Below are positions 1-7,172 of a stretch of DNA of 9,292 nucleotides, piece after piece (positions within the stretch are counted from its first letter, which is position 1; the number at the start of each line of letters is the position of its first letter). Origin of the DNA: Limnobacter sp. (GTDB lineage Bacteria; Pseudomonadota; Gammaproteobacteria; Burkholderiales; Burkholderiaceae_B); assembly GCA_012032215.1 (NCBI GenBank), contig JAAURO010000050.1, forward strand, positions 1-9,292. The letters run 5' to 3'. Below the pieces are notes generated by a model. The model searched no databases and was not told where the DNA came from. It saw nothing but the letters and a program-made list of their open reading frames with translations. The position numbers and the translations under genes were made by a program.

Positions 1-420
1 GTCGAACCTCTTGGCCATCGCGCTGGCCTTGGCCACCTCGGTGGCGCGAGCCGCCACCCTCTTGATCTCGTCCTCGGTGACCAGCGGGCTGCTGGCGAAG
101 CCCCATACGCCCGAGTGGATGACGCGCACGCCGAAGCCGGCGCTCTCCTCGCGCCCGACGCCACCAAAACCGAAGCTGTCGACGACGACGCGGTCGCGGA
201 CGGCGACCGAGTCGGTGACGTTGCGGGTGAAGCGGATGTCGGCGTAGCTGCAGCCGAGGCGTTTGGCCTCGCCGAGCGCGACGTCGGAGAGGCCTTTGAA
301 GCGCGACTCCATCACCCGGGCCGGCGGCGATTGGGCGACCAGTTCGCCGACGATGTCGCTGGCATAGAGCGCGGCGCCGGTGGCGCTCAGCGTCTTCATG
401 AAGGTGCGGCGGTTCTGCAT
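1..420 (-). CDS. TldD/PmbA-family protein with Tat signal, 5' part only
   Basis: The reading frame opens at the ATG complementary to 418-420 and is still open at base 1, so 140 N-terminal residues are present. The N-terminus MQNRRTFMK followed by a mild hydrophobic stretch fits a twin-arginine signal (RRTFMK), so export folded to the periplasm is inferred. After about residue 38 the sequence matches the TldD/PmbA family N-terminal domain: LGCSYADIRFTRN, then GREESAGFGVRVI and HSGVWGFASSPLVTEDEI. TldD/TldE proteins are metalloproteases that process small peptides; the metal site lies further downstream and is not in this window. Tat-signal members are common in high-G+C Gram-negatives and often come as tandem tldD/pmbA pairs, but the partner would lie outside. 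A possible Shine-Dalgarno AGGA lies 8 bases before the ATG. No frameshift is visible here. Family call is firm; TldD versus PmbA subgroup is less so. Confidence 0.85.
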   Translation of the reverse strand, partial: MQNRRTFMKTLSATGAALYASDIVGELVAQSPPARVMESRFKGLSDVALGEAKRLGCSYADIRFTRNVTDSVAVRDRVVVDSFGFGGVGREESAGFGVRVIHSGVWGFASSPLVTEDEIKRVAARATEVAKASAMAKRFD

Positions 421-570
421 GGTGGGTGTCCTGGTCAGACCGCCGGCGAGACCGACGTCAAGCAGGACACCACCACTCGAGGATTTCAGCGTGCTGGCCA
501 GGCTGAGCCAGCGTGGTCGCTTAAGCGCCCGCCTCGAATTCCCGTCCGCTCAATTCGGCGGTCAGCAAGT
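421..570. other. Non-coding leader and likely left composition junction
   Basis: Between the tldD-like start and the first clearly membrane-like codons of the plus-strand gene the base composition changes from very G+C-rich to mixed. The part next to 420 would be the leader of the minus-strand gene. The plus-strand membrane-protein frame is blocked by a TAA at 522-524, and its recognisable protein begins near 567. I see no convincing promoter, terminator or RNA. The simplest reading is that two unrelated sequences meet somewhere in 480-570. Confidence 0.45.
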
Positions 571-737
571 GGTTGTGGTTGTTTACCTGGTTCTCTGTGC
601 TTGTTGCCATTGCCAATTCGCACAAGGACGCCGTGGCTATTCAGTATTTAAGTGTGGCCCTACTGGTAGTGGGCTACGTGGTGGTTTTTTTGGGTTGTGG
701 TTTTTACGCCAACAGAAACGTGGCGCACAGAGGATAA
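525..737 (+). pseudogene. 3' fragment of a multi-pass membrane protein (5' end missing)
   Basis: The frame ending at TAA 735-737 is open from 525 and has no usable start. It encodes about 70 residues with two strongly hydrophobic segments: KWLWLFTWFSVLVAIA, then after a short polar loop (NSHKDA) a second one containing SVALLVVGYVVVFLGC. It ends in a polar tail, ANRNVAHRG. This is the pattern of the C-terminus of an integral membrane protein. Its TAA lies two bases before the ATG of the next gene, and that gene's Shine-Dalgarno sits inside its last codons, so the two would be co-transcribed. I do not recognise the family. A polysaccharide polymerase, transporter or transferase would fit the operon, but that is only inferred from position. 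The missing 5' end coincides with the composition change, so truncation by an assembly or recombination joint is likely. Confidence 0.5.
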
Positions 738-753
738 ATATGAAAAAACAGTG
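730..753 (+). promoter_or_regulatory. Ribosome binding site and ambiguous start of the secreted-protein gene
   Basis: GAGGAT (730-735) is a good Shine-Dalgarno placed five bases before ATG 740-742. As written that ATG reads only M-K-K-Q-stop (TGA 752-754), and the real frame opens at the overlapping GTG 751. One extra A in the A6 run at 743-748 would make ATG-AAA-AAA-ACA-GTG and join the ATG to the long frame, giving an N-terminus MKKTVSKLG. A missing A is therefore more likely than a true four-codon leader peptide. Confidence 0.55.
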
Positions 754-1776
754 AGCAAATTGGGGTGTGGCCAGTCTTCAGGCCGTTTAGGGGGTTTTCG
801 TAAATCGGTAGTGGCCGGGTGCGTTTTTATGGCACTGGCTGCAGGTTTTGAGTCTCCGGTTTTGGCGCAAACTACCGCAAGTACGCAGGGTGCGATTTAC
901 CGCGAACTCGATGCCGCCGGTTCTTCAGAAGCCAAGGCTTTGCGCGCTTCATCCCTGATCGCGGCCAATGCCTACACTGTTAATTCGGTGGTCAAGGTGG
1001 CGTTGGCCTCGGGTGTGTCGCCTACTCAGATAGTCTCCAACGTGTTGCTGGCTAACCCCGGCAGTTCCAACGCCATTCTGGTTTCGCTCGCTGCGCAAAC
1101 CAATACGCTGCGCGAAGCACAGGCTTTGCTGGCTTCCATTTCTTCCGGGGCGCCTGTTTACAGCTTGTCGGGCTTGCAGGCACTGATTACCACCAAGCCG
1201 GTGTGGGCTGCGTCTTTGTCCGAGCAGCTGTTGGCTGCGGGCGGCAACAGCCGCATTGCCGTGGCTGCCTCCAGTTTTGTGGCGGTGGCCAGTTCTGCCG
1301 GTGCTCAGGCGCCTGCACAAATTGCCGCACTCATGAACAACTTTATTGCGGGCAACCGCGACAACGCTTTGCCTATTGGCACTCTGGCCCTGCTGGCTTC
1401 GCCCGATTCTGCGGTTAGCATTTTGCAGGTAGGTATTCCAATTTTGGGCAAAGATTCTGTGCAGGCTAAAACTCTGGTGTGTTTGGCTGCTCGTGTTACC
1501 AATGGCGATCCGGCGGTCACCAGCGCAGCCAATTTGCTGGGTGTGAAGGCCGATCAGGTGAACTGCGAAGTGCCAGAAGAACTGGCTACAGAAGTGGCCC
1601 AAGCCCAGGCCCGGCAAGCGGCTTTAGGGCCCGAGCTGGCTTTGGTCGAAGCTGAAAACCAGACCGATACCGCAGCGATAGGCCCTGGTGGTGTTCCGGG
1701 CGCGGTTAATCCAGGTGTGGGCAGCAATGCCCCGATTGATCCCAACCTTGTTTCTGGCGGCACTGGTGGTTTGTAA
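740..1776 (+). CDS. Secreted alanine-rich protein of unknown function, EPS operon
   Basis: As written the open frame can start at GTG 751 (341 residues). With one A restored near 748 it starts at ATG 740 behind a good ribosome site and has about 345 residues. A basic n-region (GRLGGFRK), the hydrophobic core SVVAGCVFMALAAGF and a cleavage-like site VLAQ-TT near residue 40 indicate Sec export. The mature part is rich in Ala, Ser, Leu and Val and looks like successive amphipathic helices. Two Cys (in LVCLAAR and VNCEVPE) could form a disulfide. The last 35 or so residues are Gly/Pro-rich and probably disordered (IGPGGVPGAVNPGVG). No known catalytic motif is visible and I do not recognise the family. 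Its position just before an outer-membrane barrel and a Wza-type lipoprotein suggests an envelope role in polysaccharide export or assembly; this is inference from context only. Confidence 0.7.
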
Positions 1777-1810
1777 TTTTATTCATTTTTTTCCTCGAAG
1801 AGGCATTGTG

Positions 1811-3167
1811 GTGACTACCCAATTTAATCAATACACAGTTCTTGCCAAGCGTATGCTGGCGCTTGGTCTCCTTTCTGCGACAGCCTTTCCGGCGTATGCA
1901 GAGCCGCTGGTGGCGAACAACGCAGGGCTTTACGGCGTTCCCCTGCCTGCCGCTCCCGACGATTTAAACCGCGCAGGTGGCATTCGTCTGGCTGATACCC
2001 TGTACGCCTATCCTGTGCTTTCGGTGGGGTTCGGTACCGATTCCAACACGGGCAGAAACCCGGATTTGGCTGCCCCTGCGCCGGGCCAGGAAGTGCGCGA
2101 TGACACTTTCTGGCTGACTTCAGTGGGCCTTGATTTGGTGTATCGCCCCGATTTAACCCATGGCGACAAACACCTCTGGACTCTTACGCTGACCAACACG
2201 AATGTGAATTACAGCGACAACGAGGCCGACAACATTTCCAACAGTGCCATTAACCTGCAATATGCAGGCCGGTATACCACGCGTTTTGATGTGGTGGCCG
2301 ATTTGGGCTTTCTCGAAGGTGAAGACCGCGCGGTGCTGTAAACAACAATCAGGCGGTTAACTCGTATTCTCTGAGCAACTACCAAATCAAACTTGGTTAC
2401 GGGTCGCCTGGCGCTACAGGCCGCGTTGAAATGGACATGGGTTTGTCTGAAAAATTTACGATGCACCAACTGCCAATATACTGAGTAGCCAAAACGTTGA
2501 GAAATCCTATTTCACGCCACGCTTCTTGTACCGTGTAGGCCCTGCTACCCGTGCGTTTGCTGAAGTGAAGTTTGCGGACAACACCTACACCGATACACAG
2601 GCTGCTGGTGCCCCCAACCTGGACAGCAACGATATTCGCTATGCCGTGGGCGCCCAGTGGGAGGCTACGGCCAAAACCACCGGCCGTGCTTCGCTTGGCA
2701 CCCAGGAACGCGATTACGATGTGCAGGATATTGCATTGGGTCGTACCGATTCTTCCGAAACTTTCTGGGATGTGGGTGTAACCTGGCAGCCTACGGTAAT
2801 AGACAGCATTGATTTGAATTTGAACTCTGACATTGCAGACGACTTCTTTAACAGCGGTGAACGTTTGACCCGTTCTTACGGAATTGGCTGGGAGCGTCAG
2901 TGGGTAGAGCGTTTTTCTACCACAGTGGCTTACCGTTTGCGCAAAGAGGATTACCAGGGCTACACCGTGGGTGGTACGACTGCGCCTCGCGACGACGAAA
3001 ACAACGCCTACTACCTGCGCAGCAGTTACCAAATGCGTCGCTGGCTGAACCTGGGCGCAGAGGTAAGCTATGAAGACAACAACAGTTCATTAAGCGGAAG
3101 CACGGCCTTGACTAACTTCAATTACTCAAGAACCACCTTTCTGCTGACATCCACTGTTACTTTTTAA
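1811..3167 (+). CDS. Outer-membrane beta-barrel protein (BBP2/EpsL-like), two frameshifts
   Basis: The frame starts at GTG 1811 (GTG 1808 also possible) behind AAGAGG 1798-1803; ATG 1853 is a weaker alternative. A signal peptide ends at about residue 30 (TAFPAYA-EP). The body consists of alternating polar/aromatic strands such as FWDVGVTWQPTV and WERQWVERFSTTVAYRL, and the last residue is Phe (VTF-stop), as in barrel proteins inserted by BAM. The coding frame shifts by -1 at about 2338 (a G probably lost: CTG-GTA-AAC) and again at about 2458-2460 (a base lost after TTT: F-N-D-A-P-T-A-N). With both repaired the protein is 452 residues without stops. It resembles the putative beta-barrel porin 2 group that includes EpsL proteins of polysaccharide loci. 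A role in polysaccharide passage or outer-membrane anchoring is inferred from that and from the neighbouring export genes. Exact subfamily is unsure. Confidence 0.72.
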
Positions 3168-3195
3168 ACGAATCTGGATTGTGTTGTACCCCGCT

Positions 3196-3813
3196 ATGAA
3201 TGTACTGAAACTGGTTGGTTTGTTGGGTGTGCTGGCTCTGTCGGCTTGCGCTTCTTCTTCGGGTGGTCCAGTGGGAACACAGGCCGAGTTGGAGAAGGCG
3301 CGGGCGGACGATTCGCTGATCGTGCCTGTGGATGCGGGTTCTGCTACCGAAGTTTCCCGGTACCGTTTGGGAAATGGAGATGTCATCACCATCCGTGTGT
3401 TCGACGAACCTGGCCTGAGCATCGACAAGGTAAAAATGTCCGATGCTGGCACCGTTCAGTATGTGTCACTGGGCGAGGTTAAAATTGCTGGCATGACTGT
3501 GCCTGAGGTGGAGGCGCTGGTTACCAGGTCGCTCAAGGGAACTTACCTCAAAGACCCCAGGGTAACCGTGACCATTGATGAATATCGGCCGTACTTTCTG
3601 TCCGGGCAGGTGGTTAAAACTGGCAGTTTTCCTTACCAGCCCGGGCTGACTGTTACCAAGGCCATCACGATTGCAGGTGGTTTTGCACCGCGCGCCGACG
3701 AGAACAAGTTGTTCATTCAAAAAGATGACATGCCAGCGAAGCGTTTTGTAGTGGGGCCCAACACCACCATTGAACCGGGCGACATCATCACTGTTGGCGA
3801 AAGCTTTTTTTGA
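3196..3813 (+). CDS. Wza-type polysaccharide export lipoprotein
   Basis: From ATG 3196 the protein has 205 residues; GTG 3181 or TTG 3184 would add a few but improve nothing. The signal peptide is lipoprotein-type, with lipobox LSAC and lipidated Cys18. The polysaccharide export domain starts at about residue 56 (YRLGNGDVITIRVFDEPGLS) and includes LGEVKIAGMTVPEVEALV and LKDPRVTVTI. An SLBB-like domain follows from about residue 132 (PYFLSGQVVKTGSFPY, AITIAGGFAPRADENK, then EPGDIITVGESFF). Such proteins form the multimeric outer-membrane channel for capsule or exopolysaccharide and work with the chain-length regulator/kinase encoded next. It is shorter than E. coli Wza (about 380 residues), lacking the extra SLBB and C-terminal helix regions, as in many EpsE/GumB-like members. 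No frameshift. The stop codon lies inside the first copy of a 16-base tandem repeat. Confidence 0.92.
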   Translation: MNVLKLVGLLGVLALSACASSSGGPVGTQAELEKARADDSLIVPVDAGSATEVSRYRLGNGDVITIRVFDEPGLSIDKVKMSDAGTVQYVSLGEVKIAGMTVPEVEALVTRSLKGTYLKDPRVTVTIDEYRPYFLSGQVVKTGSFPYQPGLTVTKAITIAGGFAPRADENKLFIQKDDMPAKRFVVGPNTTIEPGDIITVGESFF

Positions 3814-3834
3814 TTGCGGCTTTTTTTGATTGCG
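3803..3834 (+). repeat. Perfect 16-bp tandem duplication across the end of the export gene
   Basis: GCTTTTTTTGATTGCG occurs at 3803-3818 and again at 3819-3834 without a mismatch. The first copy carries the last Phe codons and the TGA of the export lipoprotein gene; the second lies in the 52-base gap before the kinase gene. No hairpin accompanies the T runs, so it is not a standard terminator. Replication slippage is the simplest origin. Confidence 0.9.
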
Positions 3835-3865
3835 TTTTTCACTCTTTTCTGAAAGTTAAAATTCT

Positions 3866-6143
3866 GTGAGTAAAAGTCTGTTTCCCAATTCTCCTGCCGA
3901 TGCTGCCCCGGCTGAAAGCAATTCTTCCGGCCCGGCTTTGGGTGGGCGTTTTGCGCCCTCGGGAAGTTCTGAAGGCGCCCCCGAACTGGTGGTGTATTAC
4001 CGCGCCATTGCGCGCTGGAAGTGGGCCATTCTGTTTCTGGCCGCTTTGGTTGCGCTGGGTACGTTTGGTATTTTGAGTGCCATGGATCCTGTGTATTCGG
4101 CAACCACCCGTATTTTGCTCGACACCAGCCAGAATCGCACCATTCCATTGAAGAGCTGTACGACCCCACGGTTTCCAAGTCACAGTCTTTTGTGAACACC
4201 CAGCTTGAAATTGCCCAGTCGCCCGAGGTGTTGCAGCGGGTAATTACCAAACTGAATCTGGACAAAAATCCACGGTTTGATCCGCGTCAGGCCAAAAGCG
4301 GCTGGTGGGAAAAACTGACTTCGCTGTTTGGCGATTCGCGCAGCGATGCGGCACAAATGACCGATACACAGGTGCGTCAGGCTATCGAGGAAACCCTGAA
4401 GGCCAACATGCGTGCGCGTTTGCTGGAGCAGTCTTACATTGTGGAAATCCGGTATAGCTCGACCAGCCCTCAAATGGCGGCTTTAATTAGCGAGGCTCTG
4501 GCCAATTCCCTCATAGAAAACGATTTGAACTCCAAGTTTGAAATGACGCAACAGGCTACCAACTGGATGAACGAGCGTCTGGTTGAGTTGCGCACGGCGC
4601 TCAATGACTCGGAAAAAAGCTGCAGCAATTCCGCGACAGCAAGGGCCTGGTGGATACCAGTGGCGTGGTAACCAGCGCGGCAGCCCAGTTGTCGGGCACA
4701 ACCGCGCAGCTCATCGATGCAAAAGCACAGCGTGCCCGTTTGCAATCTGCCTATCAGCGGGTTCGGCAAATTCTGGCGGCTGGAGGTGATTTGAAAGATG
4801 AGCCTGCAGTTGCAAGAACGCCTGCCGTTATTGCGTCCAAAGCATCGCTTACTGAGGCTCAACGCGCGCTGGAGCAAATCAGTGAACGTTATGGTCCTCA
4901 GCACCCTTCTTATCGCCAGGCCGATGCCCAATACAAAGCGGCGCTTACCAGTTATGACCGCGAGGTCAATCTGGCTGCTGCGCAAATTCAGCGTGATTAC
5001 GAAACGGCGGATGCCACAGTCAATGCGATTGATCAAACCGTGAGCAATGCCAAGCAACAGGTTGCTTCGGTAAACCGCAGTGAATTTGAGCTGTCTTCCT
5101 TGCAAAGAGAGGTGCAGACTAACCGCCAGCTGTATGAATTGTTCCTGAACCGTATCAAGGAAACCTCTGCTACCGATGGTTTGCAAAAAACGATCGGCAG
5201 GGTTATTGAGCCTGCCCAGGCCCAGAGCGTGGTGCGTTCATTTCCCAAGCCTTTCCAGTACACCGTAGTGGCTTTTGTGCTAACCCTGCTGCTTGGTTCT
5301 GGATTGGCTGTGCTTACCGTGGTGCTGGATGACACGGTAAAAACCACGGAAGAGGTAGAGCAGCGTTTGCATGCCGCCGTGATGGGCACGGTACCTGTCT
5401 TGCAGGATGGCACCAAAGGAATGGCGGTGCTTCAGTCAGACCCTCAAGGGCTGTTTGCAGAGGCTTTCCGAACCATTCGTACCAGCCTGGCGCTTAGTGA
5501 ACTTGATTCCGACAAGGTGGTGCTGGCCATTACGTCTTCGGTTGCCAGCGAGGGCAAGTCCACGGTGGCCATGAATCTGGCTTCCATGCAGTCGCAAACC
5601 AAAAAAACGGTACTCATTGATGCGGATATGCGCAAGCCCACCTTGGGGCGCGATTTGCTGGGTGATACCTCTGCGGAAGCACGTCCTGGCCTGAGCGATG
5701 TCATCTCTGGGGTTGTTACCCTGGATGAGGCACTGGTTGAATTGCCCGATTCTCCTTTAGTGCTGTTGCCCGCTGGCAAGCTGGTGCCTAATCCGCTGGA
5801 TTTGCTGAGTTCCAAACGGTTTGGTCTCATGCTGGATGCGCTCAAGGCGCGTTTCGACGTAGTTATTCTGGATACGCCGCCGGTGCGGTTGGTCAGCGAT
5901 GCCCTGGTGGTGGCGGAGTGCTGCACCAGCATGCTGTACGTGGTGCAGTCCGATAAAACCTCGTACAAACTGGCTCGCCGTGGTCTGCAGGATGTGCGTT
6001 CAACCCATGCCCGTTTGCTGGGTGTGGTGCTGAACAAGCAAGACGTTGAAAAAGCCGACAAATATTACGGTGAGTACAGTGGCCTGGGTACAAACAATTA
6101 CACCACCTATGGAGTTGCTGTGCCTGAACTCAGGAAAGCATAG
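3866..6143 (+). CDS. Wzc-type chain-length regulator / tyrosine autokinase, two frameshifts
   Basis: An inner-membrane protein that controls polysaccharide chain length and export through tyrosine autophosphorylation. GTG 3866 is the start. The frame shifts by -1 at about 4140 (a C lost: R-T-H-S-I-E-E-L-Y) and at the A6 run 4613-4618 (an A lost: S-E-K-K-L-Q-Q-F). Repaired, it has 759 residues, normal for fused Wzc proteins. TM1 is residues 51-73, followed by the Wzz domain (ATTRILLDTSQ) and a long coiled-coil periplasmic region. The segment FPKPFQ precedes TM2 at about 466-488. The cytoplasmic BY-kinase has Walker A SVASEGKST (Lys565), Walker A' VLIDADMR (583-590) and Walker B VVILDTPP (666-673). 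The C-terminal Tyr cluster has Tyr at 734, 735, 738, 746 and 749. It sits between the export lipoprotein and the phosphatase, its expected partners. Confidence 0.92.
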
Positions 6144-6151
6144 GATTTGCC

Positions 6152-6811
6152 TTGATAGATCTGCATTGCCATTTATTGCCAGGTATCGACGACGGCCCCA
6201 GGGATTGGGTTCAATCCCTGGAGATGGCGCAGCTTGCGTGTAACGATGGTATTGTGGAAATGGTGCTGACTCCCCATGTCTTTGATGGCGTGTACGAAAA
6301 CCCGCTCTCTTCGTTTGCGCGGCAGGTGGAAGTTTTTCAGGCACTGCTGGATGAAAAAAACATCGATTTGAAAGTGCACGCTGGTGGCGAAGTGCATTTG
6401 TCTGAAAAAATTATCGAGCTGTACGACACCGGTGAGCTGCCTTTTCTCGGCTGGCACGGCGAAGAAAGAATCTTGCTGCTTGAAATGCCGCATGGCTTTA
6501 TTCCTGCAGGGGCTGGCAAGCTGATCGAGTGGCTCAGAAAAAAATCGATTCGCCCTCTGATTGCGCATCCAGAGCGCAACAAGGGCATTATGCGTGCTCC
6601 ACAACGTCTCAATGAGTTTGTGGCGCTGGGCTGTGGTTTCCAGATTACCGCGGGCAGCCTGACTGGTGGATTTGGGCCCCATGCAAGCCAGTTGGCTTGG
6701 GAAATGCTAGAGCAGGGCTTGTGTTTTGCGGTGGCCTCTGATGCACACAACACGGGTGCGCGGCCTCCGGTTTTATCGGCGGCGTATGCCGAGGTGGTCA
6801 AGCGCATGAAC
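6152..6811 (+). CDS. PHP-domain tyrosine phosphatase (CpsB/YwqE-like), 3' end replaced
   Basis: This would dephosphorylate the tyrosine cluster of the kinase encoded just upstream. The start is TTG 6152, giving MIDLHCHLLPGIDDGP, eight bases after the kinase stop and behind AGGA of the overlapping stop region. PHP metal ligands are visible: His5 and His7 (DLHCH), Asp13/Asp14, His42 (LTPHVF), Glu80 (GGEVHL), His139 and Glu141 (HPERN), Asp197 and His199 (SDAHN). After about residue 215-220 (AYAEVVKRMN) the protein stops resembling the family, which normally runs to about 240-260 residues. The literal frame continues to a TGA at 6986-6988, but those codons are the out-of-frame sequence of a UDP-sugar dehydrogenase, so the tail is not native. 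Pairing a Gram-negative fused kinase with a PHP phosphatase, instead of a low-molecular-weight Wzb type, is less usual but known. Confidence 0.85.
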
Positions 6812-6832
6812 CTGCGCCGGTTGCACGTCAAA
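6780..6832 (+). other. Junction between phosphatase and UDP-sugar dehydrogenase sequence
   Basis: Left of here the phosphatase reads well up to about VVKRMN; right of here the dehydrogenase C-terminal domain reads well from about HVNGARLLVMG. Neither gene has its other part in the window. G/C third-position use rises sharply across the joint. The frames differ by one base, and removing one A from AAA 6830-6832 would put the two proteins in one continuous frame (RRLHVNGARLL). The exact crossover cannot be placed because codons such as GTG-GTC-AAG would suit either protein. Confidence 0.7.
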
Positions 6833-7172
6833 CGGCGCGCGGCTGCTGGTGATGGGGCTGACTTTCAAGGAAAACTGTCCCGACGTACGCAACTCCAAGG
6901 CGGCCGACGTGGTCAAGGAACTGGAGAAGTTTGGCGCCCGGGTGGACGTGTACGACCCGTGGGTGGACGGCAAGGAGGCCGAGCATGAATATGGAATCAA
7001 ACCGGTGAAGAACGTGCGCAACGGCACCTACGACGCCATCGTGATGGCGGTCGGGCACGACCAGTTCCGCAAGATGGGCCTGGCGAAGATCAAGGCACTG
7101 GGCAAGCGCGAGCACGTGCTGTACGACATCAAGTACGTGTTCAAGGCCGACCAGGTGGACGGGCGGCTGTGA
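6812..7172 (+). CDS. Nucleotide-sugar dehydrogenase (UDP-GlcNAcA/TviB-like), C-terminal part only
   Basis: Only about 115 C-terminal residues are present; the NAD-binding and catalytic-Cys domains that should precede are missing at the junction. The remaining sequence is the UDP-binding C-terminal domain of UDP-glucose/GDP-mannose dehydrogenases: NGARLLVMGLTFKENCPD, DVYDPWVD, YDAIVMAVGHDQF and VLYDIKYVF. The FKENCPDVRN form is typical of the TviB/VipA/WbpO branch (UDP-N-acetylhexosamine dehydrogenases), so oxidation of a UDP-HexNAc or UDP-hexose to the uronate is the family role; this fragment alone cannot be active. A literal start could be GTG 6849, but that lies inside a conserved strand and is not a natural N-terminus. 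The stop TGA 7170-7172 overlaps the GTG of the epimerase, indicating translational coupling. The proposed extra A at 6830-6832 is the only frame problem. Confidence 0.82.

Noticed and set aside
476..541. CTCGAG, CTTAAG and GAATTC sites within 66 bases near the left joint, suggestive of a cloning linker.
   Set aside because: They are not contiguous, no vector sequence is recognisable, and single six-base sites also occur elsewhere (GGATCC at 4084-4089).
115..651. A long plus-strand open frame of 178 codons opposite the tldD-like gene.
   Set aside because: It is antisense to a convincing TldD/PmbA coding frame and crosses the composition joint; long antisense frames are usual in very G+C-rich DNA.
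949..1617. A 222-codon minus-strand open frame inside the secreted-protein gene.
   Set aside because: It is a shadow of the plus-strand gene: no ribosome site, Arg/Gln/His-rich composition typical of an antisense frame, and no family resemblance.
3803..3840. T-rich stretch after the export lipoprotein gene as a rho-independent terminator.
   Set aside because: No G+C-rich hairpin precedes the T runs, and the kinase gene of the same operon follows directly.
6812..6988. The phosphatase frame continues about 58 codons past the junction to TGA 6986-6988, as if the protein had an Arg/Gly-rich tail.
   Set aside because: Those codons are the out-of-frame reading of the conserved dehydrogenase C-terminal domain.
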